Shown here: piece by piece, positions 54,361-61,631 of the stretch | Position numbering within the stretch: position 1 is the stretch's first letter | How the letters are laid out: the number at the start of each line of letters is the position of its first letter | Source of the DNA: Nocardioides sp. ChNu-153 | GTDB lineage: Bacteria; Actinomycetota; Actinomycetes; Propionibacteriales; Nocardioidaceae | Direction: 5' to 3' | DNA length: 64,000 bases | Assembly (NCBI RefSeq): GCF_030466625.1 | Contig: NZ_JADEVT010000017.1 | Location: 1-64,000, forward strand | The notes under the pieces: model-generated | Databases searched by the model: none | The model's input: only the letters and a program-made list of their open reading frames with translations | Told to the model about the DNA's origin: nothing | Position numbers and translations under genes: made by a program

Positions 54361-55334
54361 TCCTCACCCTCACCCCGAACCCGAGCGTCGACCAGACCGT
54401 CGCGCTCACCGAGCGGCTGGCCCGCGGTGCCGTGCACCGGGTCGCCACCACGACGTCCCAGCCCGGCGGCAAGGGCGTCAACATCTCCCGCGCGGCCGTC
54501 GCCGCCGGCGAGCCCTCGATCGCCGTGCTCCCCGCGCTGCGGGAGGACCCCTTCGTCCTCGAGCTGCTCGCCGGCGGGGTCGACTGCCGCCCCGTGCACC
54601 CGAGCGGCCCCGTGCGCGTCAACGTCACGCTCGCCGAGCCCGACGGCACGACGACCAAGCTGAACAGCCCGGGGGCCGAGGTCGACGCCCGGGTCCTGGA
54701 CGAGCTGACCGACGTGCTGCTGCACCACGCCGGCCAGGCCGACTGGACCGTGCTCGCCGGGTCCCTGCCCCCCGGTGCGCCGCCCGAGTGGTACGCCGCC
54801 CTCACCGCCCGGCTGCGCTCGCGCGGCACGCGCGTGGCGGTGGACACGAGCGACGCCCCGCTCAAGGCCCTCGTGGCCGCGCTCCCCGGCTCGGCCCCCG
54901 AGCTGATGAAGCCCAACGCCGAGGAGCTGGCCTCCTTCACCGGCGCCGACGCCGACGTCCTCGAGGCCGACCCGGCCGCGACCGCCGCGGCGGCGCACCA
55001 GCTCCTCGAGCAGGGCGTGGGCACGGTGCTCGCCACCCTCGGCGGCAACGGCGCCGTCCTGCTGCACCGCGACGCGACCGGCGCCGTCGGCGCCTGGCAC
55101 GCCACCCCGCCCCCCACCACCGTGGTCAGCACGGTGGGCGCGGGCGACTCCAGCCTCTTCGGCTACCTCCTCGGCTGCCGGCGGGGCCTCCCCGCCGAGC
55201 AGCGCCTCGCTCTCGGCGTCGCCTACGGCAGCGCCGCCGCCGGGCTCCCCGGCACCACCATTCCGCTCCCCGACCAGGTCCGTCCCGAGCTGGTCGCCGT
55301 CTCCCCCGTCCCGTTCACCCGAGGTGACTCATGA
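54357..55334 (+). CDS. fruK: 1-phosphofructokinase
   Basis: 325-aa PfkB-family kinase converting fructose 1-phosphate to fructose 1,6-bisphosphate. ILTLTPNPSVDQTVAL start, substrate-binding SQPGGKGVNISRAA, LAGSLPPGAPPEWY, KPNAEELASFTG and catalytic VSTVGAGDSSLFGYLLG (Asp base). The final motif has Ser-Leu-Phe where Met-Val-Ala or similar is common. ATG overlaps the deoR stop (ATGA) and its end overlaps fruA, so the three genes are translationally coupled. Confidence 0.94.
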   Translation: MILTLTPNPSVDQTVALTERLARGAVHRVATTTSQPGGKGVNISRAAVAAGEPSIAVLPALREDPFVLELLAGGVDCRPVHPSGPVRVNVTLAEPDGTTTKLNSPGAEVDARVLDELTDVLLHHAGQADWTVLAGSLPPGAPPEWYAALTARLRSRGTRVAVDTSDAPLKALVAALPGSAPELMKPNAEELASFTGADADVLEADPAATAAAAHQLLEQGVGTVLATLGGNGAVLLHRDATGAVGAWHATPPPTTVVSTVGAGDSSLFGYLLGCRRGLPAEQRLALGVAYGSAAAGLPGTTIPLPDQVRPELVAVSPVPFTRGDS

Positions 55335-57541
55335 CCCACGACACCAGCCCCGCGCTGATCACCCCCGACCTGGTCCGGCTCGACGCCGACCTCGGGCCGG
55401 AGAAGGACGACGCGATCCGCGCCCTCGTCGCCGTGCTGGCCGAGGCCGGCCGCACCGACGCCCCCGAGACGGTGCTCGCCGACGTGCGCGACCGCGAGGA
55501 GAAGTCGGCCACCGGACTGGCCGGCGGCATCGCGATCCCCCACTGCCGCACCGCGGGCGTCGCCCACCCGACGCTGACCTTCGCGCGGCTCGCGCCGCGC
55601 GTGGACTTCGGCGCCAAGGACGGCGGGGCCGACCTCGCGTTCCTCATCACCGCCCCCGACGGCGGCGGCGCGCTGCACATGAAGATCCTGCAGCAGCTCG
55701 CCCGCGCGCTCGCCAAGCCCGCGTTCACCCAGGCGCTGCGCGCGGCGACCACCCCCGAGGAGGTCGTGACGATCGTCGAGGAGGTCGTCTCGCTGCCCGC
55801 CGCCACCCCGGCCGGTACGACGGCACCCGCCGCCGCGACGGGAGCCACCGCCGCGAGCGCCGCCACGACCCCCGCCGGCGGCGCCGCGACGGACCCGGGC
55901 CGCCACGTCGGCAACCCCCCGTCGCTCGTGGCGGTCACCGCCTGCCCGACCGGCATCGCCCACACCTACATGGCGGCCGAGGCCCTCGAGGCCGCGGCCC
56001 GCCGCGCCGGGGTCACGCTCCACGTGGAGACCCAGGGCTCGGCCGGGTCGACGCCGCTCGACCCGTCCGTCATCGCCGCGGCGGACGCCGCGATCTTCGC
56101 CGTCGACGTGGGGGTGCGCGACCGCGGTCGCTTCGCCGGCAAGCCGCTCGTCCGTTCCTCGGTCAAGCGCCCCATCGACGACGCGGACGCGATGATCGTC
56201 GAGGCCCTCGCGGCCGCCAGCGACCCGAACGCCGCCCGCGTGGACGGCGACGGCCCGGGCGCGTCGCCCGGCGAGCGGGGCAGCGAGAACGAGTCGTGGG
56301 GCGGCCGCACGCGGCGCGTGCTCATGACCGGCGTCTCCTACATGATCCCGTTCGTCGCGGCGGGCGGCCTGCTCATCGCGCTCGGCTTCCTGCTCGGCGG
56401 CTACGACATCACGGACGCGTACGGCGACATCGCCGTCGACCACTCCCTGGCGGACCTGCCCGACCCCGCGGCGTACGGGCTCGACCACGTGCTGCTCGGC
56501 TCCGGCCTCGCGGCGTACCTCGGCGCGCTGCTCTTCATCATCGGCAAGACGGCGTTCATGTTCTTCATCCCGGCGCTGGCCGGCTACATCGCCTACGCGA
56601 TCGCCGACCGCCCGGGCATCGCCCCCGGCTTCATCGTCGGCGGTCTCGCCATGAACATCTTCAACGTCACCGACAGCGGCGACCCGGCCACCGGGCTCCC
56701 GGCCACCGGCTTCCTCGGCGCCATCGTCGGCGGCGTCCTCGCCGGCGTGATCGCCCACTGGATCGCCGGCTGGAAGGTGCCGAGCTGGATGCGCGGCCTC
56801 ATGCCGGTGCTCATCATCCCGCTGGTCACCTCGGTGGTCGCGGGCCTGGTGATGATCCTCGTGCTCGGCAAGCCCATCAACTGGGTGATGACGAACCTGA
56901 CCGACGGCCTCAACTCCCTGTCGGGCTCCAACGCGATCCTGCTCGGCGTCATCCTCGGCCTGATGATGGCGTTCGACATGGGCGGCCCGCTCAACAAGGT
57001 GGCCTACAGCTTCGCCGCCGTCGGCGTGGGTGGCGCGAGCCTCGCGAGCGACGCCCCCGAGCTGAAGATCATGGCCGCCGTGATGCTCGCCGGCATGGTG
57101 CCGCCGATCGCGCTCGCGCTGGCCACCGTGCTCCGCCCGCGGTTGTTCACCGAGAACGAGCGCGAGAACGGCAAGGCCGGCTGGCTCATGGGCGCCTCGT
57201 TCATCACCGAGGGCGCGATCCCGTTCGCCGCGGCCGACCCGCTGCGCGTCATCCCCGCCATCATGTTCGGCAGCGCCGTCACCGGCGGCCTGTCGCAGGC
57301 CCTCGACGTCTCGGTCCGGGCCCCGCACGGCGGCATCTTCGTGCTCTTCGCCGTCGGCAACGTCGTGGGCTTCCTGATCTCGCTCGCCGTCGGCGTCGTC
57401 GCCGCCGCCCTCGCGGTCGTGGCGCTCAAGACCTGGACCCGTCCGGCGCTCCCCGACGCCGAGACGGGGGTGACGACCGGCGCCACGGGCACCGGGAGCA
57501 CCGGGGCCGCCGCCGGCGACCGCTCCCCCGTCACCGCCTGA
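55331..57541 (+). CDS. fruA: PTS fructose transporter subunit IIABC
   Basis: 736-aa fused permease. IIA domain (residues 1–150) with phospho-His in GGIAIPHCRTAG; an Ala/Thr/Gly-rich linker; IIB (about 197–295) with phospho-Cys in VAVTACPTGIAHTYMAAEAL; IIC (about 325–700) with roughly nine helices including GVSYMIPFVAAGGLLIALGF, AFDMGGPLNKVAYSF and GASFITEGAIPFAA. The domain order A-B-C is usual for actinobacterial FruA. Imports fructose as fructose 1-phosphate, the substrate of FruK. Confidence 0.95.
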   Translation: MTHDTSPALITPDLVRLDADLGPEKDDAIRALVAVLAEAGRTDAPETVLADVRDREEKSATGLAGGIAIPHCRTAGVAHPTLTFARLAPRVDFGAKDGGADLAFLITAPDGGGALHMKILQQLARALAKPAFTQALRAATTPEEVVTIVEEVVSLPAATPAGTTAPAAATGATAASAATTPAGGAATDPGRHVGNPPSLVAVTACPTGIAHTYMAAEALEAAARRAGVTLHVETQGSAGSTPLDPSVIAAADAAIFAVDVGVRDRGRFAGKPLVRSSVKRPIDDADAMIVEALAAASDPNAARVDGDGPGASPGERGSENESWGGRTRRVLMTGVSYMIPFVAAGGLLIALGFLLGGYDITDAYGDIAVDHSLADLPDPAAYGLDHVLLGSGLAAYLGALLFIIGKTAFMFFIPALAGYIAYAIADRPGIAPGFIVGGLAMNIFNVTDSGDPATGLPATGFLGAIVGGVLAGVIAHWIAGWKVPSWMRGLMPVLIIPLVTSVVAGLVMILVLGKPINWVMTNLTDGLNSLSGSNAILLGVILGLMMAFDMGGPLNKVAYSFAAVGVGGASLASDAPELKIMAAVMLAGMVPPIALALATVLRPRLFTENERENGKAGWLMGASFITEGAIPFAAADPLRVIPAIMFGSAVTGGLSQALDVSVRAPHGGIFVLFAVGNVVGFLISLAVGVVAAALAVVALKTWTRPALPDAETGVTTGATGTGSTGAAAGDRSPVTA

Positions 57542-57570
57542 CCCCGCCCACCCACCGAGAGGACCCGCTC

Positions 57571-57834
57571 ATGCCCACCACGACCGCCGTCGTCGGCTCC
57601 GCCGTCGGCCTCCACGCCCGCCCCGCGGGCATCATCGCCGAGGCCGCCGAGGAGCTCGACGCCGACGTGACCATCGCGCTGCCGGGCGACGAGCCCGTCG
57701 ACGCGGCCTCCGCGCTGATGATCATGACCCTGGGCGCCGGCCACGGCGACACCGTCGAGGTCACCGGCGACGACGAGGCGGCCGTCGCCGCGATCGTCGC
57801 GCTGGTCGAGAAGGACCTCGACGCCGAGGACTGA
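57571..57834 (+). CDS. ptsH: HPr phosphocarrier protein
   Basis: 87 aa. Phosphorylated His in GSAVGLHARPAGIIAEAAEE; Ser region in PVDAASALMIMTLGAGHGD. Accepts phosphate from EI (PtsI) and passes it to the IIA domain of FruA. ATG at 57571 follows GAGAGG. Last gene of the fru operon, ended by a 48-bp palindrome. Confidence 0.95.
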   Translation: MPTTTAVVGSAVGLHARPAGIIAEAAEELDADVTIALPGDEPVDAASALMIMTLGAGHGDTVEVTGDDEAAVAAIVALVEKDLDAED

Positions 57835-57850
57835 GCGACGCCCGCCCGCT

Positions 57851-57898
57851 GGTACGACGACGGCCCGCCCCCTCGAGGGGGCGGGCCGTCGTCGTACC
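57851..57898. terminator. 48-bp perfect palindrome, bidirectional terminator
   Basis: The 24 bases 57851–57874 are exactly repeated inverted at 57875–57898, centred on CTCGAG. It lies between converging ptsH and ribF and should form a very stable hairpin on either transcript. No U tract. Confidence 0.9.
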
Positions 57899-57911
57899 GT
57901 CAGGGGCTCGC

Positions 57912-58859
57912 TCAGCCCGGGGGCGCGAGGAGCGCGCGGGCGCGGTCCACGTCGTCGGCCATCTGCACGAGGAGGGGCTCGACACCGTCGAAGCGCGTCA
58001 TGCCGCGCAGGCGGGCGACGAACGAGACCTCCACCTCCACGCCGTACAGCTCGAGGTCGGCGCGGTCGAGGACGTAGGACTCCACCCGCCGCTCGCGCTC
58101 CCCGTCGAAGGTGGGGTTCGTGCCGACCGAGATGGCGGCGGGGTGGGTCTCGCCGGTGTCGGTGCGGCGCAGCCACCCGGCGTACACACCGTCGGCGGGG
58201 GCCGCCGCGAGGCCGGTGGTGGGCACGTTGGCCGTGGGGTAGCCCAGCTCGCGGCCCCGCTGGTCGCCCTGGACGACGACCCCGCGGACCGTGAACGGGC
58301 GACCGAGCGCCTCCGCGGCGCCCTCGACGTCCCCGGCGGCCAGGCAGTTGCGCACGTAGGTCGACGACCACACCTGGGGCCCGCCGTCCAGCGCGATGCC
58401 CTCCGCGACGAAGTCCCGCGAGCGGCCCGCCTCCTGCAGCGTGGCGACGTCGCCCGCCGCCCGGTTGCCGAAGCGGAAGTTGGCGCCGACCACGACGCCC
58501 CGCACGTGCAGGGCCTGGACGAGGATCCGGTCGACGAACTCCTCCGGGGTCCACGCGGCCACGCCGCGGTCGAACGGCACGACGAGCACGTCGTCGATGC
58601 CCGCCTCGCTCAGCAGGGCCACCCGCGCGTCGATGGTGCTCAACGTCGGCGGGGCGTGCTCGGGGCGCAGCACGGCGATGGGGTGGGGGTCGAACGTGAC
58701 GGCGACGACCCGGGCCACGCCGAGCTCGTCGGCGAGCTCCCGCGCCCGGCGCACGACGTGCTGGTGACCGAGGTGGACCCCGTCGAAGTTGCCGATGACC
58801 GCCACCGTGCGACCGAGGTCGTCGGGGACGTCGGCCAGCGCACGCCAGACCTGCACCAC
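57912..58859 (-). CDS. ribF: Bifunctional riboflavin kinase/FAD synthetase
   Basis: 315 aa making FMN and FAD. N-terminal FAD-synthetase nucleotidyltransferase fold: VAVIGNFDGVHLGHQHVVRR and VVAVTFDPHPIAVLRPEHAP; WSSTYVRNCLAAGDVEGA near residue 165. C-terminal riboflavin kinase: VVQGDQRGRELGYPTANV and PAAISVGTNPTFDG, then VESYVLDRADLELYG. GTG at 58859. Standard length. It follows a membrane-protein gene in the infB-rbfA-truB strand order. Confidence 0.95.
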   Translation of the reverse strand: MVQVWRALADVPDDLGRTVAVIGNFDGVHLGHQHVVRRARELADELGVARVVAVTFDPHPIAVLRPEHAPPTLSTIDARVALLSEAGIDDVLVVPFDRGVAAWTPEEFVDRILVQALHVRGVVVGANFRFGNRAAGDVATLQEAGRSRDFVAEGIALDGGPQVWSSTYVRNCLAAGDVEGAAEALGRPFTVRGVVVQGDQRGRELGYPTANVPTTGLAAAPADGVYAGWLRRTDTGETHPAAISVGTNPTFDGERERRVESYVLDRADLELYGVEVEVSFVARLRGMTRFDGVEPLLVQMADDVDRARALLAPPG

Positions 58860-58911
58860 CGCAGCAGACTCCTCTCCACCCGCGTCGTCGCGACGCTCGC
58901 CAGTGCTGACG

Positions 58912-59934
58912 TCAGCCTCGCACAGCGCCGGGCGCGTCCGCGCGTCGGTCCAGCAGCTCCCGGTAGACCGCGCGGACCCCGATGGCGCGCTCCAGCTCGC
59001 CCAGCACCCCGGTGAAGAACTGGCCCCGGAACGTGTCGTCGGTGACGGCGACGACCGTGAAGTAGAGCCCCGAGAACGCGGACAGGAAGACGGAGACCGC
59101 CAGCAGCTCGGCGGTCAGTCCGGGCAGGCCCGGCACCGAGCTCACCGCGCCACCGGTCCACGCCTCCGCGACCTCCGGGCGCATCGTCAGCGCGCCGAAC
59201 AGCACGAAGAAGCAGAACATCGAGGCGACCACGACGAGCACCTGGACCCCCTGCACGACGATGAGCACGAGCAGCAGGTTCCACCGCTCGAAGCGGTTCA
59301 GCACGACGTTGCGGGTCGGGTCGGCGGTCTCGTCCGCGACGAGGCGGGCCGCGTCTCCCTCCAGCGGGGTGCCGTGGCAGGCGGAGAGCAGGAGCGCGTC
59401 GTCCACGTTGTCGTCGACGCGGTCGACCTCCTCCGGCAGGCGGACGAGGAGGAACACCACCGCCATGGCCCCGAACAGGAGCACCGTGAGCCACAGGAAG
59501 CCGGCCGGCAGGCTCGCCGACATCTGCCAGACCTCGGCGTTGATGAACAGGAACGTGACGAACACGAGCAGGAGCGGCAGGGCCCGGGTGACGGTGGGCA
59601 GCAGCTGGCGCAGGCTGCCGAACGTGCGCCCCACCGCCCACGCCACGATCGGGCGGGCCCCCAGGGCCAGGACCGCGTAGCCGACCGCCGCCAGCCCGGC
59701 GCCCGTCAGCAGCGTGGCCGGGGCGAGCGCGACGTCGGAGCCGGCCCAGGCCAGGGCGACACCCACCAGGACGGTCGCGAGCACGACGAGGACGAGACCG
59801 GGGACGACGCGGACCGGTCGCAGCGCCGCGCGGGCCCGCGTCTGCCCGGACAGGACGAAGTACGGCAGGCCGTGCGCCGCGAACCACCGCTCGGTGGCCT
59901 CGAGGCGGGCGGCCTCGTCGGGGAGGGAGTGCAT
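58912..59934 (-). CDS. Multipass membrane protein of unknown function
   Basis: About 340 aa. Residues 1–40 soluble (LPDEAARLEATERWFAAHGL), then six to seven hydrophobic segments between about 45 and 270 with a central hydrophilic loop (RLPEEVDRVDDNVDDALLLS, HGTPLEGDAARLVAD), and a soluble end containing FFTGVLGELERAIGVRAVYRELL. I do not recognise the family. ATG 59934 and GTG 59940 are both possible; GGTGGCAGG lies just upstream. It sits between truB and ribF on the same strand, where such a gene is not part of the usual conserved order. Confidence 0.75.
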   Translation of the reverse strand: MHSLPDEAARLEATERWFAAHGLPYFVLSGQTRARAALRPVRVVPGLVLVVLATVLVGVALAWAGSDVALAPATLLTGAGLAAVGYAVLALGARPIVAWAVGRTFGSLRQLLPTVTRALPLLLVFVTFLFINAEVWQMSASLPAGFLWLTVLLFGAMAVVFLLVRLPEEVDRVDDNVDDALLLSACHGTPLEGDAARLVADETADPTRNVVLNRFERWNLLLVLIVVQGVQVLVVVASMFCFFVLFGALTMRPEVAEAWTGGAVSSVPGLPGLTAELLAVSVFLSAFSGLYFTVVAVTDDTFRGQFFTGVLGELERAIGVRAVYRELLDRRADAPGAVRG

Positions 59935-59996
59935 CCGCACAGCCTGCCACCCCCATGGCCCGCGACGGCGGGCCGCCTCGGCTCCCGGGACGGGAC

Positions 59997-60926
59997 TCAG
60001 ACGAAGACGGCGACCGGCTTCAGCCGCTCGCCCGCGGCGCGGTAGAGCGCGAGGAAGTCCCCGTCGGGGCCCAGCACGGCGAGCGGCGGGGCGGCGGCGC
60101 CCTCCTCTGCGAGGTCCACCGCGGCGTGGCCGGGCAGCGCGGCCGGCCGGTCCAGCGAGCGCCCCACCCGCACGTCGCGCTCGCCGTCGGCGTCGACCTC
60201 GAGCACCGGGAACACCCGGCGGGCGACCTCGGCCAGCGGCACGGGCGCGAACGCGTCGTCGAGCTGCTCGAGCGTGCGCGCCGCGGACAGGTCGAACGGC
60301 CCGACCGCGGTGCGGCGCAGCGCCGTCAGGTGCCCGCCCGTGCCGAGCAGGGCGCCCAGGTCGCGTGCGATCGCGCGCACGTAGGTGCCGCTGGAGCAGC
60401 GCAGCTCGACGTCGACGTCGAGGACGGGCGTGCCGTCGACCTCGGCGGGCCGGACGGCGTCGACCACCAGCTCGTGGACGGTGACCCGGCGCGACGCGAG
60501 CACGACGTCCTCGCCGTCGCGCACGCGCTGGTAGGCCCGCTTGCCGTCGACCTTGATCGCCGAGACCGCGGTGGGCACCTGGTCGATCTCGCCGACGAAG
60601 CCGGCGAGGGCGGTGCGCACGTCGGCCTCCGTGACGTGACCGGCCGGGCGTACGGCGAGCACCTCGCCCTCGGCGTCGTCCGTCGAGGTCGCGACGCCGA
60701 GCCGCACGGTCGCGGCGTACCCCTTCTCGGTGAGCATGAGGTGGCCCAGCAGTCGGGTCGCCCGCCCGACGCCCAGCACGAGGACGCCGGTCGCCATCGG
60801 GTCGAGGGTGCCCGCGTGGCCCACCTTGCGGGTGCCGGCGAGCCGGCGCACGCGACCGACGACGCCGTGGGAGGTGATGCCCCCGGGCTTGTCCACCACG
60901 ACGATGCCCGTGGGGGCCTCGCTCAT
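59997..60926 (-). CDS. truB: tRNA pseudouridine(55) synthase
   Basis: 309 aa; makes the TΨC-loop pseudouridine. TruB motifs: [40 protein letters not shown] (catalytic Asp), [21 protein letters not shown] and [21 protein letters not shown]-terminal PUA-like segment is present. ATG overlaps the rbfA stop by 4 bp. Normal length and conserved neighbours. Confidence 0.96.
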   Translation of the reverse strand: MSEAPTGIVVVDKPGGITSHGVVGRVRRLAGTRKVGHAGTLDPMATGVLVLGVGRATRLLGHLMLTEKGYAATVRLGVATSTDDAEGEVLAVRPAGHVTEADVRTALAGFVGEIDQVPTAVSAIKVDGKRAYQRVRDGEDVVLASRRVTVHELVVDAVRPAEVDGTPVLDVDVELRCSSGTYVRAIARDLGALLGTGGHLTALRRTAVGPFDLSAARTLEQLDDAFAPVPLAEVARRVFPVLEVDADGERDVRVGRSLDRPAALPGHAAVDLAEEGAAAPPLAVLGPDGDFLALYRAAGERLKPVAVFV

Positions 60927-61450
60927 CGCGGCGACGCGTCCTCGGCCGGACCGTCGGTGTCGTCGAGGTCGTCGAGGTCGTCGTGCTCGTCGAGGTCGTC
61001 CGTGTCGTCCTCGTCGTCCTCGTCGAGGTCGTCGTCCTCGCGGGGCTTGCGGTACGGGTCCGGCTCCCCGGCGTACTGCTCGACGCGCGAGGCCGCGACG
61101 GCCTCGTCGAGCGCCTTCGCCTTCGCCAGCACCTCGTCGAGGTGGCGCGCGGTCTCGGGCAGCGCGTCGGGCACGAACTCGAGCGTCGGGACGTGGCGCG
61201 TGCCGAGCTGCTTGCCGACCTCGGAGCGGATCATGCCGCGGGCCGAGTCCAGCGCCGCCGCCGTGCCGGCGAGCGAGTCCTGCTCGCCGAGCACGGTGTA
61301 GAAGATCGTGGCGTGCTGCGTGTCACCGGAGACCCGCACGTCGGTCACGGTCACGAAGCCCAGCCGGGGGTCCTTGAGGCGGCGCTCCAGCATCTGGGCC
61401 ACGACGACCTGGATGCGGTCCGCGATGCGGCGGGCACGGGGGTTGCTCAT
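60923..61450 (-). CDS. rbfA: 30S ribosome-binding factor A with acidic tail
   Basis: 175 aa; assists 16S rRNA 5' end maturation. KH-like fold: [31 protein letters not shown] and [17 protein letters not shown], as expected. From residue about 133 a tail of some 40 residues is mostly Asp and Glu (for example [20 protein letters not shown]), encoded by repeated GTCGTC/CTCGTC triplets on the plus strand; RbfA proteins are usually shorter. ATG at 61450 follows AGGAAG. Confidence 0.95.
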   Translation of the reverse strand: MSNPRARRIADRIQVVVAQMLERRLKDPRLGFVTVTDVRVSGDTQHATIFYTVLGEQDSLAGTAAALDSARGMIRSEVGKQLGTRHVPTLEFVPDALPETARHLDEVLAKAKALDEAVAASRVEQYAGEPDPYRKPREDDDLDEDDEDDTDDLDEHDDLDDLDDTDGPAEDASPR

Positions 61451-61479
61451 GTCGTTCTTCCTGTCGTGACGAACCGGCC

Positions 61480-61620
61480 GGGGGGGGGGGGGGGGGGGCC
61501 CCCCCGCCCAGGGCCAGGGGGGAGGGGTGAAACCCCCGGGGGGGGTTTTTTCTTGTGTTTTTTGGGGGGGTCACCCCCGGGCGGGGGGCGGGGGGCGGTG
61601 GCCCCGGCCCCACGGCCGGT
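61480..61620. other. Homopolymer-rich anomalous sequence between rbfA and infB
   Basis: Contains a run of 19 G (61480–61498), 7 C (61499–61505), then runs of A/C/G and TTTTTT twice separated by CTTGTG, and repeated G6–G8 blocks. This is unlike any other part of the window. It looks like unresolved or low-quality assembly rather than biology. No gene can be read here; the expected small ylxP (DUF503) gene often found at this place is absent. Confidence 0.8.
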
Positions 61621-61631
61621 CGGGACGGTTC

